The position numbers were made by a program, and so were the translations under genes. The notes under the pieces were generated by a model. It saw only the letters and a program-made list of their open reading frames with translations, searched no databases and was not told where the DNA came from. Below, piece by piece: positions 42,652 to 53,412 of a stretch of 64,000 nt of DNA. The first letter of the stretch is position 1; every line of letters begins with the position of its first letter. This DNA is from Euclidia mi (Eukaryota > Arthropoda > Insecta > Lepidoptera > Erebidae). The stretch is taken from the NCBI GenBank assembly GCA_944739405.2, contig OX123191.2, positions 9,590,830 to 9,654,829 of the forward strand. Direction: 5' to 3'.

Positions 42652-44727
42652 TGGAGTTGGGCGAAATAATTGAAGTTTTTCAAGATGAAACTGACGATCA
42701 GCAGCCTTCTACGTGTACCACCATTAATGAATGTGAGCAGCCATATACCATTTATGACATGGATATTCACCAGGCTGTTACAGAAGAATCTACAGATGTA
42801 GACATACCTAGAGCAATGCCATCGACAAGTTTGAACTACTCATCTAGTTTGAATCAAGCACGTGAACCTGTGTACGTTAACGCTGTACCGTCTACCTCTT
42901 TGTCTACTGACGGTCAGCAGCCTTCTACGAGTACCACCGTTAATCAATGTGAGCAGCCATATGCCATTTACGACATGGATAGTCATCTGGTTGTTACAGA
43001 AGAATCTACAGATGTAGACATACCTAGACCGATGCCGACGACAAGTTTGAACAACTCATCTACTTTTAATCAAGCACGTGAATCTGTTTACGACAACGCT
43101 GTACCGTCTACACCTTTGCCTGATGTTAGAATAGATGAAAACTTAATGATTGTGATTGAAAGTAGTAAAGAAAATTGTTACTCAAAGCATATATAGGTAT
43201 CGTAAAAATAAGAAAAATTCAGACGGCTTTTCTATTTGGAAATGTACCAGCAATAATTGTTCTGTGACTATAAGCGTAGATCAGAATTTAAAAAATATAT
43301 TACGGAGTACAAATCACACATGTCTGCCTGATTATAAGAGAAACATATTTGAAAAGTTTTTTGATGATATAAAACAACAAGTAAAAATACCCGCTTTATA
43401 TGAAGAGGGGCTCTCGAAATTAAAATGCGATGATTTCGCCGACTCGCCTTTCGCCACATTTTAAATCTCGCAAGAGTATTCTATATCGATTACGTAATAT
43501 AGCTATTTAAAAGTAACAGAACAACTTTTTCTAAGTTATGTGATGTGAAAGTTCCCGATTCCCTAGCTATTGATTTTTTTATGAGAGGGCGATGGGGTTG
43601 ATGATAAGATAATTATTTTTGTATCAAATAAAGTAAAGGCGGAAATGAATAGTTTCAAAAATATCGTACTTGATGGTACTTTTAAAGCATGTTTAAAGCC
43701 ATTCAAGTAATTATATTCTCTCCATGTGGACATTGCCAAAGAAAATGAAGATCCAAATATTGTGCTGGTCATATTTGCCCTACTCCCCGATAAAAAACAA
43801 ACGACATACCAAAGATTATTTTCTATAATAAGGACAAAATTACCCAATTTCGTTCCAAAAAAAAATTATATAGACTGTGAGATTGCAGCTATCAATGCAA
43901 TAACAAATATTTTTGCCCACGTAAGTATAAAAATTAGCTTTTTTCATTTGTGTAAGAACATATGGGACAAAGCTAAAGAATTATCTCTAACCAAAAGCTA
44001 CGAAGGCCGTAAATATATTAAAATGTGTATTGCTTAAGCACATCTTCCCTGTGTGAAAATACCTAACGCTTGGCAATTTTTGTTAGATTATAATAATCAA
44101 TATCCTATTCTAGACACAACTGCATTTAAAAAAATACATGTCTTATCAATGGCTAACTTCAAATATTTAATATATAAGTAACTACAAAGAGAGAATCAGA
44201 ACGACAAATCATACCAAAGGGTGGCATAGTCATCACCATCATCATCATCATCATTAGCCTTTAACAGTCCACTGCTGGACTAGGCCTCTCCTTTGAAAGG
44301 AGGAATTGGCCTACTATACCACGCTGGCCAAATGGGTAGGTATAGGGTTTGTATCAAGTTTTCCTTCTCTTATAGTGCTGTTCTCTGCATAATATGCTCC
44401 CTCTGTCGGCTCTTACGACACCCATGAGATGATATGGGGTGGTGACAATCCGTATTCTTAATCCGTCACCACACGGACAGTGGCATAGTCGCCTTAATAA
44501 AAAAAATATGAAACGTCCAAACCTTTGTCTTTTAATAAGTGTTTTAAAAGAAGAATCAAGCAATAGTGATTTAAAACTTGAACAAAATAGAATAGGAAGA
44601 ATAAACAGTCCAAAAAGAAAAATTGATTTCACAAATGAACAAAAAATCTCAAAAGTTGTTGATGATTACTTGAAAGACAAAATTGATACTCATATATGCT
44701 TATCAAGACTGGGAAACATCAAAATAT
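42652..44727 (+). pseudogene. MULE transposase exon 2 with FLYWCH finger, copy B
   Basis: MULE transposases cut and paste the element. In order: acidic start ELGEIIEVFQDETDD; three repeats of QQPSTSTT..CEQPY.IYDMD...VTEES.DVDIPR.MP.TSLN.SS (about 42690-43100); frameshift near 43180; FLYWCH-type zinc finger YRYRKNKKNSDGFSIWKC..NNCSVTI...NHTC (43195-43330); more frameshifts and stops (43464-43640); then the MULE domain: NIVLDGTFKACLKPFK (first acidic residue), LYSLHVDIAKENEDPNIVLVIFALLPDK, KKNYIDCEIAAINAI (second), FFHLCKNIWDKA, AHLPCVKIPNAWQFL. A SINE (44232-44479) splits GWHSRLNKK; the rest, NKKNMKRPNLCLLISVLKEE, follows to 44727. Confidence 0.85.
44232..44479 (-). repeat. SINE family C in the MULE copy B coding region
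   Basis: Perfect 11-bp target duplication GTGGCATAGTC (44221-44231 and 44480-44490). Removing the SINE restores the codons for GWHSRLNKK. The (ATC)n stretch at the left is the tail on minus. The sequence is almost the same as at 38020-38262. Confidence 0.95.
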
Positions 44728-44781
44728 AAAACTAAAATGATATTAAGCTGAGCTGAAATTAATAATTGAAAAGTAAATATT

Positions 44782-45268
44782 ATGTTATTTTTTTTAGATT
44801 TTTAAGTTAGGAATTTATGTACATATATAATCTAAACGTATTTCTATTAGTATTAACCTATTTTATTTAGCACATAAGAAACTGTGATTATTAATAACAA
44901 AAGGTACAGAAGTACCTTTATATATCTAATTATAATAATTCTCTAAAGGGAACTTCGTCGTGTACTTATAACTGATCTGTGATTTACTATGCTAAAATAA
45001 AAAGTATTCATGTTATGTTTTTTTATATTTTATAAGGAATGAATGTACATATTATTATATAATTTAAACGTAGTTTTATTAGTATAAACCTATTTTATTT
45101 AGCACATAAGAAACTGTGATTATTAATAACAATAGGTACAGAAGTACCTTTATATAACTAATTATAATAATTATCTATAGGGAACTTGGTCGTACACTTA
45201 TAACTGATCTGTGATTTACTGTGCTCAAATTAAAATAATTCATGTTATGTTTTTTTATATTTTATAAG
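44782..45268 (+). repeat. Tandem repeat, ~230-bp unit, MULE 3' region
   Basis: Units start at 44782, 45010 and 45242 with ATGTTATGTTTTTTTATATT-like sequence; two full units and a partial third. Shared blocks include ACCTATTTTATTTAGCACAT, AGAAACTGTGATTATTAATA and ACTTATAACTGATCTGTG. Confidence 0.9.
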
Positions 45269-45309
45269 TTACTGCCATGATTGACAAAATAAATAGAAAT
45301 ATTATGATT

Positions 45310-45495
45310 GGAATCACTTGTTTCATTGACTGTAGCTTTCCATACATTCGACGTGGAGGCACTAGGCAAAATTTTTTTTGTTGACATAGCGGTAATAAAA
45401 TAGACTTTTTAAACGACTCGACGAGGCGGGAACAAATGCGTGGTTTTATCGGAGTAGACGTAGCGGCTACTCGACGTGGCGAGACTCGACATCAA
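45310..45495 (+). repeat. MULE terminal inverted repeat, 3' end of copy B
   Basis: Pairs with 40160-40372 (see there). Outer end CGTGGCGAGACTCGACATC. Closely spaced CGTAGCGGCTACTCGACG motifs give the end internal symmetry. Confidence 0.7.
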
Positions 45496-45644
45496 GGGAA
45501 CAAATCGTTATAAACCTTCCTCTTGAATACTTCTATCTATTTAAAAAACCGTATTAAGATCCGTTGCGTAGTTCTTAAGATTTAAGCAAGGGACAGACAG
45601 ACAGAAGACAGACTTTGTTTTATACTATTTTGTGACTAGTCACC

Positions 45645-46226
45645 AGTGTTAGGTAAGGTTATGTTCCCCCCCGTGGGATCTCCACCTTGTCGTGGTGGGG
45701 GGGCTTAGTAACCGTGGATTGGTCACCCGCGGTGAAGCTAAGAGGGATCCAAGAGGGGACGCTCCGCGTGGGCTTGGAGGGGCCTGCGCAGGATGCGTCC
45801 AACGGTGCGGGGGACAGTTCTGTCTGTCCCTCGCAGTCGGGTGCGGTCTTGGGAGGAGAGGCGTGTATTGTTTCGTCGCGGTGGGGCCGCAGAGGAAGAG
45901 GAGATGCGGTGTTGCGTTGCCGTCCTCCCTATCCTCTGCGGCCGCTGGGTGTTTTGGCGGCAGAGCCCAACACCTTCATCCGCCGCCAAGGGGGTTTTGT
46001 TCGGGGCCCGCCTGACCATCTGGCGGGCCAATACCCGTCGAGGGGTAGCGAGGAATGCTTCAGCGATACCCGACCCTCCGACATACGGGTACGTGAGGAA
46101 TACGGGTTGGTTTATAGACAGTAAGAGTCTGACAGTCCCCTTCGCCCTTCCCCCAGGGCGGAGGGACTCCATGAGGATTTTCCAACTTGACACCAAAAAA
46201 AAAAAGGTATCTAACACTGATGACAT
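45645..46226 (+). repeat. GC-rich dispersed repeat H, copy 2
   Basis: Reverse-oriented relative of 24066-24520, with CCACCTTGTCGTGGTGGG (45683), AACCGTGGATTGGTCACC, TGCGCAGGATGCGTCCAACG, and the near-identical 45880-46035 block. A further 190 bp (CCCTTCCCCCAGGGCGG, ATGAGGATTTTCCAACTTG, then A11) follows. The edges carry short inverted copies, CAGTGTTAGGTA (45646) and its near-complement TATCTAACACTG (46209-46220). CACCTTGTCGTGGTGGG resembles LINE 5' regions in insects (recollection, not a search). A frame at 45687-46124 is open and parallels copy 1. Confidence 0.65.
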
Positions 46227-46289
46227 TGATGCGGAGGTATTCTACAACGCCTAAAGCCAGTAAATATGTTTTTTAAGTTTTTAATTTTA

Positions 46290-46505
46290 CGTTCTTGTAC
46301 ATATCATTCATCAGCCCTTTATACTGTACCACTGCTGGGCACGGGCCTCTTCTCACTGTGAGAAAGGTAAGGCCATAGTCCACACCACACTGGCCAAGTG
46401 CGGGTTTATAGACTTCACATGTCTTTTGAAAACAGTATGGAGAACTCTCAGACATGCAGGTTTCCTCACGATGTTTTCCTTCACCGATAAGCAAGCGATA
46501 ATTCT
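46290..46505 (-). repeat. RTE-type retroposon 3' part
   Basis: On minus: AGGAAACCTGCATGTCTGAG, AGTTCTCCATACTGTTTTC, CAGTGTGGTGTGGACTATGG, CTTTCTCACAGTGAGAAG, GAGGCCCGTGCCCAGCAGTG, GGCTGATGAATGATATG. Matches the 22060-22190 block in the other orientation. Confidence 0.7.
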
Positions 46506-46514
46506 ATCTATCTA

Positions 46515-48740
46515 TCTATATCGTCACGTCTGTCTCTATAGAGACTTTGGAACGCCATATGCTTCGGTTCAAACATACCTCTTTCGCTTCCTCGACATTC
46601 ATTAACCTCAACATGCATGCGCGTCGGTTATGAGTACTTTTAATTTGGCCCTTTTTTAATACGTCACCTATTTGGTCGGCGTACGTCCGCCTAGGGCGTA
46701 CCCTCCCGACATATCCATTCATTCTCGCACGATACACTCCTTTCGTATTTCTTCTTTCATCCATCCGTTCCAAATGTCCAAACCAACGCAACATTCCTTT
46801 TTCAATCTTTGTCACTACATCTTCTTTTAGACCACACTTTTCCCGTATCACACTATTACGCACTTTATCTATCATACTTACTCCGCACATACTCCTTAAA
46901 GCTCTCATCTCCACAGCATTGATTCTACGTTCATGCTTCTTCTGCCATACCCATGATTCGCTACCATACATCAGTGTTGGCGCCAAAACTCCCTGCAGTA
47001 CAGCAAGGCGAGCCTTACTTGGGATAATTTCGCTACTGATGATGGACCATAAGGCGCCATTCACACTATTTCCTGCTTTCACTTTCCTTTCAACATCTCC
47101 TTCACATTTTCCATCTCTCGTACGTAAACAAAGAGCCTAAATATACAAACTCATTCACTTGTTCCAATTTTTCATCTCCTATCATTATGTTACATTCAGT
47201 TATACTGTCTTCCCTCTCTATAACCATGACCTTAGTCTTGCTTACATTAACTGCCCTTCTTCTTATATGCCTCATTCATTACGGTGACCATATGCTGTAA
47301 AACAGACGCTGACGACGCAAAAAGAACCTGATTGTCAGCGTAAAGCAGGGTCTTAAACACAGATTCACCCATTCTTAATCCACATTCAGACCCTTTCAGA
47401 TCGGTCAAACAACTGTCCATGAATAGATTGAACAGCCAAGGAGATGCTACACATCCCTGTCTAACATCACGACCAATGTTAAACCAGTCCGTGTAGGCCC
47501 CGTTTACTCTGACACAGGCACTTGAATCCCTATTGAAGGATTCAAGTGCCCGTATCAGATTGTTGTTCACTCCATACACAGAAAGTGTTGACCAAAGTTC
47601 TTCCGTCACCACTCGATCGTAAGCCTTTTCCAGGTCAATAAAGGCGCAGAAAACCTTCTGGTGTTTACTTAAGGTTTTCTCTGAAATGCACCTTAAGGAA
47701 AAGACTTGATCCGTACATCCCATTCCCTTCCTAAATCCCGCTTGCACATCCCAAATTTTACTGTCCGTTTCAGAGATCACTCTTTCAATCAGTATCTTTG
47801 CATACAATTTACCAACAACACTCAGGAGGCTTATACCGCGATAATTTTTGCATTCCTGCTGTGACCCTTTTCTCTTGTACAGTGGCACAATTACGGCCTT
47901 GTTCCAGTCACCTGGTACACGACCAGACCGCCAACATTTATTGAGAAGTAGGTACAGCAGGCTTGCGGTGACGCCTTCGCCTACCTTGAGCATTTCAGCA
48001 GATATCCTATCATATCCCGCAGCTTTACCCGTTTTCATACTTTTCATTGCATACCGTACCTCTTCCATACTTATATTACTTTCACAATTATCTTCCTCAT
48101 TCGTTACTATATGCCTAGTGACACTTTCTCCTCGTTCAAACAAATTCTCAAAATACACCTTCCACTGATCAAAAACTTCCCCATGCTCTCTTATAATATT
48201 TCCATTTACATCCCTCATCACACTAACTTTCGAATCTCCTGCTTTGCCTCGGGCTGTTCTAATCAAGTGCCAGAATAATTTTATATTGGCCGGAAAATGC
48301 TGAGAAAACTTTCTATCAAATTTATCCTTACATTCTTCTTTCTTTCTTCTTACCGTCTCTTTTACTTTATATTTCAACCAGTCATACTTTTCTTTCACTA
48401 TCCTCTCATTGTCAGTCACGCTATCTTGCACCCTTTTGTTGGCTCTTAAGGCCAGCAAGTCCATCCATGCTTTGCGCTTTTCTGCGACCACACGACTTAC
48501 TTCCTGATCCTACCATTCATTACAAATCTTTTTAACATGCTTCCTCTTACTTACGCCACATACTAGTGTAGCTGTCCCTATTACTCCATTCTTAAACTCT
48601 TTCCAAAATTCTTCTACCTCGCAATCATCTTTCTCAAGCAATCCTTTAAACCTTTCTTCCAATGCCTCTTTATACTGACTACGTACATCCTCTTCTTCAA
48701 ATCTTTCAACTTTCACTCTTTCTATGGCAGGTGAGTGTAT
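46515..48740 (-). pseudogene. RTE-like LINE reverse transcriptase, nearly complete ORF
   Basis: On minus a single protein runs from EEEDVRSQYKEALEERF (48715) to RNRSIWRSKVS (46535), ending in a (GATA)n tail at 46504-46530. RT blocks are well kept: MKTGKAAGYDRISAEML, VPLYKRKGSQQECKNYRGISLLSVVGK, AGFRKGMGCTDQV, CAFIDLEKAYDRV, DVRQGCVASPWLFN. The catalytic box is YADN (about 47328), not YADD: an Asp-to-Asn change. TGG to TAG interrupts NEWW at 48511, and frameshifts at about 47247 and 47110 separate VNVSKTKVMV and the C-terminal domain (TLMYGSESWVWQKKHERRINA, LRWFGHLERMDERR). The endonuclease is missing. RTE-like assignment is from overall pattern. Confidence 0.8.
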
Positions 48741-48754
48741 GCGAGGACGATGGC

Positions 48755-48925
48755 GCCATTTAGTGGTTAGTACCGCTATGCGACTAACTACCAAAAAAGG
48801 TCAATAATTAACAATTGAATACGCACTTAACTTCGAAAAGTCATTGGTGCGTGCCGAGGATTCGAACCCGAGACACTCTGCGTAGCAGTCTGTCGGTCTC
48901 TCCACTCGGCTATCGCTGCTTGTAC
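48755..48925 (-). repeat. SINE family A, head and part of body
   Basis: On minus: CAGCGATAGCCGAGTGGAGA, GGTTCGAATCCTCGGC (B box), ACCAATGACTTTTCGAAG, GTATTCAATTGTTAATTATT. The 3' half is missing and the LINE 5' edge follows. Confidence 0.85.
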
Positions 48926-49579
48926 ATATACTTAGATATAATTATTAGATTAAGCCATAAACGATAACTAAACAAATCTAACATAAACTTTCATCAGGAA
49001 TCACACTAACTTTTGGTAATAACCGTATAAAAGCCCTTTCAGTCGTTTTTGAGTTTATTGCGTTAATGCAGACAGACAGGACGCGACGGAGACTTATTTT
49101 ACAATATGCATAAAATAGTTAAAATTCCAAAGGAGACAGGCTGTTTTTAGCAGGGTCCGGCAATGAGGGTTTTCTGAAAACTGTCAAAAGTGTCCAAGCG
49201 CCTAAAACTGTGCACATGTGTGTTTGCTTGTTTCATGTGTGTACGCGTCTGTACGCGCTTAGACCTGACATATAAACGCCGTCTAGTGGCGAAAAAAAAT
49301 TTCAAACATCCTCATTTCATGACGATGTCACGACGTCATGTGTCAGCTTTTTTCAATTCAGCGGCGGTAAACTTTAATTGAAGCTGACTAAACCGAAGAG
49401 TTCGCCTCTTCGGCTTAGTCAGCTATCAACGGCAACAAATTTCATGTTGAAAAAACTCAATCCAATGAATTAGCATTGCGTAGTACAGCTTTTTTTCTAG
49501 TCTCTTACTTGCACTTGATTCCTAAAGGTGCTACCGTAATTTGCAGGCTACGAAAAAGAAATAAGATTGTTTGTGAAAA
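48926..49579. other. Unassigned, with a 19-bp-arm hairpin at 49382-49424
   Basis: AGCTGACTAAACCGAAGAG (49382-49400), loop TTCGC, and its complement (49406-49424) with one mismatch. The rest has nothing recognised; CGCCGTCTAGTGGCG near 49277 is a short palindromic motif. Confidence 0.6.
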
Positions 49580-49843
49580 TGTAGAAACATAACATAACTT
49601 TCACGCCTTTTATCCCCGAAGGGGTAGGCAGAGGTGTATTACACACCCGCACTTCGGCTATGTTTCGGTCCCAATGTAATAGGGGGCGAGCCTATTGCCA
49701 TATACCGGGCACACCATTAAGCGAGCGATAATTAATTTATAATGCACACATAACTTGGTGTGTGCCCGGGGTACCTGGGGATCGAACCCAGGACCATCGT
49801 CTCAGCAGTCCGTTACGTACACCACTGGGCTATCAATAAAATG
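49580..49843 (-). repeat. Full SINE, tRNA head with family B 3' end
   Basis: On minus: tRNA-like GATAGCCCAGTGGTGTACGT, B box GGTTCGATCCCC, GTACCCCGGGCACACACC, then GGCAATAGGCTCGCCCCC, AATACACCTCTGCCTACCCC and CGTGAAAGTTATGTTATG. The middle (GTTATGTGTGCATTATAAAT, TTATCGCTCGCTTAATG) is family A-like, so it mixes family parts. Confidence 0.8.
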
Positions 49844-50584
49844 TAGAATCCTAAATTATTGCTGTTCACTTCTGCTTAAAAAGCATAATTATGAAAGTGA
49901 ATTCCGCGAATGTAACTAAGCCAAAATTGAAAAAATAAATGTAATTATATGTACTTTGGTGAACAACTAGGTTAGGTACTTGAAAACGGCATTTATCTGT
50001 AAAGAATAATTAAATAGCTACTTTTATCCCATAAAGTTCAATTTACCAGAGGCTTTATCATGCCATTTACAATTTTCTCTTGGATATTAAAATAATACCG
50101 GTTAGCTAAGGTTTAAAAGGAAAGATGATAATGCAATTTCATGCAATTTTAATCACAGGGAGCAGCGTATCATGTTCCGTATTGTTTGAGACAGGATAAA
50201 TAATCGGTAACCTTTACCGCAAGTATGTACAATAGAACTTCTTAGGTAAGTGCGTATTAAATTGTTCGTGATTGCTTGCTCAAAGGCGAATGAAAATATT
50301 GAGAAACATGCATGCCAAAGAGTTTTCCATACCTATTGTGGGTGCCAGCACCTATTGTAAACATTTACCTGCATTAAACAAACACGGCAGGTAACTTCAT
50401 ATACACTATACAATAGGTGCGACCACGGCTCTAGTTTGAGCATTTCTGTACTTATACTCTCTGGATTTATATCTGAATTAGGTATTTTCTTGTTTCGTTC
50501 TTTTTAGACCTTCTTTTTGACGTATTCGGGTTATAGTTTTTAAACTTCTTTTTTTATTGTAAGTTGTATTATGCTCGCGACTTC
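49844..50584. other. Unassigned sequence
   Basis: CACCTATTGT appears near 50348 and inverted ACAATAGGTG near 50411; otherwise nothing. Confidence 0.45.
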
Positions 50585-50790
50585 GCCCGCGTGCATAATG
50601 CGCGTATAATCTATGAGAAGCGGTCCGTGCCCAGCAGTGGGTCATTTTCTATACATATAGCACCGACGACCGATAACCGTTGGAATAGTCGAGGCAAAAA
50701 TCGGGCTCAGTGGCGTGCCTCTGAAGAGGCCTATATCCAGCAGTGGACTACGGCAGGCTGATGATGATGATAACACCGATGATGATGATG
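50585..50790 (+). pseudogene. RTE LINE C-terminus and tail
   Basis: The frame to 50761 ends NRAQWRASEEAYIQQWTTAG, the classic RTE C-terminus, then (GATGAT)n with a second GATGATGATG at 50781. Upstream, GAGAAGCGGTCCGTGCCCAG at 50610-50640 is an earlier tail of the same kind, suggesting two stacked insertions. Confidence 0.75.
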
Positions 50791-50921
50791 CACTAATACT
50801 ACTGCAAAATTAAAACAAAGTTATTTTTACATAATAGCCTTAAGCCTGCCTTAAGTTCTGTCGTTTCCATATTGCCCGGCAATTTAGAATTTGGAACTGT
50901 TCTATATTCGAATGTGTTTAA

Positions 50922-51741
50922 CACGTTCAAAGTGCATGTACCACATGTGGGCCACTATGAAGACATCATCACACGTGCGTGCACCACAAATGGGCCACGA
51001 GTCTATATCAATGGAATGCTTTTTTTGAGTTTGCACGTACAAATGCACCAGTTTTTATGGTATATACGTATGAACAATGAACCATATAATTAAATGTCCA
51101 AAAAACCGACCGAAATTTCGTCACTGTTGCCAGGCAGTCGAGGTTGGAAATGAAACCAATTTTTTATAGCAAAAATTAATAAAAAGATGAAATAACGAAT
51201 GAACTAATTATTGTAACAGCTATATTTTGACTCCTCCAATTGTTCTACAACATTCTCTTCACCATCGCTATCCTCCATCATCCTCCATATCTCCTCTTCC
51301 GTCAAAGGCAATGAAGATATCGGCCTCGAACGTTTCATAATGAACCAAAATGAAAACCAAAATAAAAGAAATTGACAGCACTTGCTATGACCGGATCGTC
51401 ACGAATTCGTAAAAACTTACTTAGTTTTGAAAATGTTAACTCATACTCGCGTTATCGTCTATTGGGTCGGCATAAATGTTAGATTCTACCCACATTTTTA
51501 TGAATGAGAACAAGGTACACGTGAGTGGCACATATATGGGGCACGAAATTTATAGCGTGCACGTGAGTGCACCACATGTGGCACACCTGAAAAATACTAA
51601 AAAAATGATAAGGGGCGTTCTATTTTTGCTTTTTCGTATGTTATATATCATTACCTAAGCTTATCTTATCAAATTTCTGCAAACATATCTATTTGCACGT
51701 GGGGGGGTATTTGAATAATTTATATCTGCACTGTTAACGTG
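50922..51741 (-). mobile_element. piggyBac-like element, internally deleted, 820 bp
   Basis: Flanked by TTAA (50918-50921; 51742-51745). Ends CACGTTCAAAGTGCA and (right, reversed) CACGTTAACAGTGCA agree at 13 of 15 positions. Inside both ends are arrays of CACGTG and CACATGTGG(GC)CAC motifs (50938-51055 and 51515-51590), like the subterminal repeats known in piggyBac elements. A short transposase N-terminus is retained on minus (51204-51338). Confidence 0.8.
51204..51338 (-). pseudogene. piggyBac-like transposase N-terminus, 44 residues
   Basis: Begins MKRSRPISSLPLTEEEIWRM and continues MEDSDGEENVVEQLEES before stopping. A basic MKR start, an LTEEEI helix and an acidic DSDxEE run are usual at the start of piggyBac-like transposases. 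The catalytic DDD domain and the Cys-rich C-terminus are absent; the frame ends where the internal deletion joins the 3' side. Confidence 0.6.
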
Positions 51742-51822
51742 TTAAAATTTTAATTTCAAAACAGTTAAAATGCTATTGTTTAGTCACAGCGTCGATTGGA
51801 ATCTGTCAGGTTACGTACGAAA

Positions 51823-52857
51823 ATGAATCTTTCTAAGGAAAATGTTCGTGCAATAATTTTCTACATCTTTAGAAGAGGCTTGACACGGCTTCAGTGTTTT
51901 GAAGAGCTAACATCTGTGTTCAGTGATGAAGTCCCATGTCTGCGGACTGTCGAACGCTGGTATTTAGAATTCCAGCGTGGACATACTAGTGTTAGTGACG
52001 CAAGTGAAAAAACCCGCCTTCACTGAAGATAACATCATTACTGTGAGACAACTAATTCTCGAAAATCGTCATGTGACGTATCGAGAGATAGAGGCTCTAT
52101 TATCTCGGGGACAACCATTCAGAAGATCTTGCATGAAGCGCTTGGTGTGAGAAAGCTAGTTTGCCGTTAGATACCGCATCTGCTTTCCGACGATCACAAG
52201 GTGACCCGCGTCAGGTGGTGTAAAAAAACTCAGCAAAGGTTCAACCGAGGTGAGTCAAACCACGTCTACGACATCATCAGAGGTGACGAATTTTGGATCT
52301 ATGCCTACGATCCTGATTCCAAACAACAATCAAATTTGGGTCTCTCAAGACGAGCCAAAGCCGACTAAAGTTGTTCGTTCTCGAAGCACTTCAAAGAAGA
52401 TGGTGGCCACGTTTGTTGAAAAAACCGGCCATGTTGCGATTATTGCACTTGAAGATCGTAGAACGGTTAACGCAGAGTGGTATACCACAGGTTTTTTACC
52501 ACAAGTCATCGTCGAACTTCAAAAATCTTACTCAAAGCGATGCTTCATCACGCACCACGACAACGCAAGCTCACACAGCGCTCGTCAAACGATTGAGTAT
52601 TTGAAGTAGGAAAAGTAGAAATTCTTGGCCATCCTCCATACAGTCCTGACCTAAGCTCTAACAATTTCTTTACATTTCCTAAAATTAAGAAAAGTCTTCG
52701 TGGTTAAGGGTTCCAGTCCGGTGAAGAAGCAGCTGACGCTTCCAAGTCAGCCATTTTGAACACCCCCACTTTAGAGTGGAATAAATGTTATTATAACTGG
52801 TTTGAGCGAATGGAAAAGGGTATTAAGCTGCGTGATGAATACTTTGAAAAGCAATAA
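51823..52857 (+). pseudogene. mariner transposase, dead, copy 1
   Basis: Tc1/mariner family cut-and-paste transposase. N-terminal helix-turn-helix: MNLSKENVRAIIFYIFRRGL, VERWYLEFQRGHTSVSDASEK. After a frameshift near 52015: HVTYREIEALLSI, then IIRGDEFWIYAYDP (first Asp kept), THHDNASSHSARQTIEYL (second Asp kept), GHPPYSPDLSSNNFFTFPK, where the third Asp of SPND has become N. Ends EKGIKLRDEYFEKQ. Stops and frameshifts occur near 52020, 52170, 52330, 52607 and 52700. Clear terminal repeats were not identified; the left side abuts the piggyBac TTAA. Confidence 0.85.
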
Positions 52858-53412
52858 AAAGTACTATAAGGTTCTAGTTGTATTTTTTTCTTCAAACGAC
52901 AAAACCTAAAAGGCATGCCTCGTAGAACAAATCAATAAAAAACCAAACTCACTTATATTCTTTGGTACAAGAATATTGTACGTACAATACATTCATACCG
53001 CAGTGATAATGTAAAGACTCGCTAAAGCATGGTCGGAATTAATAGCAAGATGAAAGCGCTGACAAAGCCCCCTTGGAAAACGGGGAGGCTTAATGGTATG
53101 TCACATTTTTGACTACATCTGTGCTTTTAGTAGTATGGGGTGGTGGAATGTGTGTGAATGTTACCGTCTATTTATTATAACAGTTTTTGTGATGTTTCTC
53201 AGATTTTTGTCAAATTTAACCTATTGGGCCTTTTCTTATATACTCGGAACTCGCCTTGTTGTTGACAAAATGGTATGTGATATGCATGTAAGAATCTGCA
53301 TAATAAGTCAACAAACGAAGTGTTTGTTGAGTGTTATGCAATAAGTGTTATGCATAATCGATCAACAAACAAGTGTGATCACAAGTTAGTTAGTAATTAA
53401 CTCGTCATACAT
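52858..53412. other. Unassigned; local inverted/direct repeats 53295-53375
   Basis: Three related units, GCATAATAAGTCAACAAACG, its approximate inverse TGTTTGTTGAGTGTTATGC, and GCATAATCGATCAACAAAC, lie within 80 bp. No gene. Confidence 0.5.

Larger units (their letters stand above)
41655..45495 (+). mobile_element. MULE copy B, 5'-truncated
   Basis: Starts inside exon 1 (41655) at a junction with repeat R, then intron (41737-42651), exon 2 (42652-44727, broken), a 3' region with a 230-bp tandem repeat (44782-45268) and the terminal repeat (45310-45495). A family C SINE lies in the coding part. It cannot encode active transposase. Confidence 0.85.

Noticed and set aside
43563..43847. Minus-strand ORF in the MULE catalytic region
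   Set aside because: Shadow of the plus-strand transposase, which shows DGTFK and related motifs.
49382..49424. Hairpin resembling a bacterial terminator
   Set aside because: The window is eukaryotic and there is no gene upstream; it belongs with the other hairpins, though with one mismatch.
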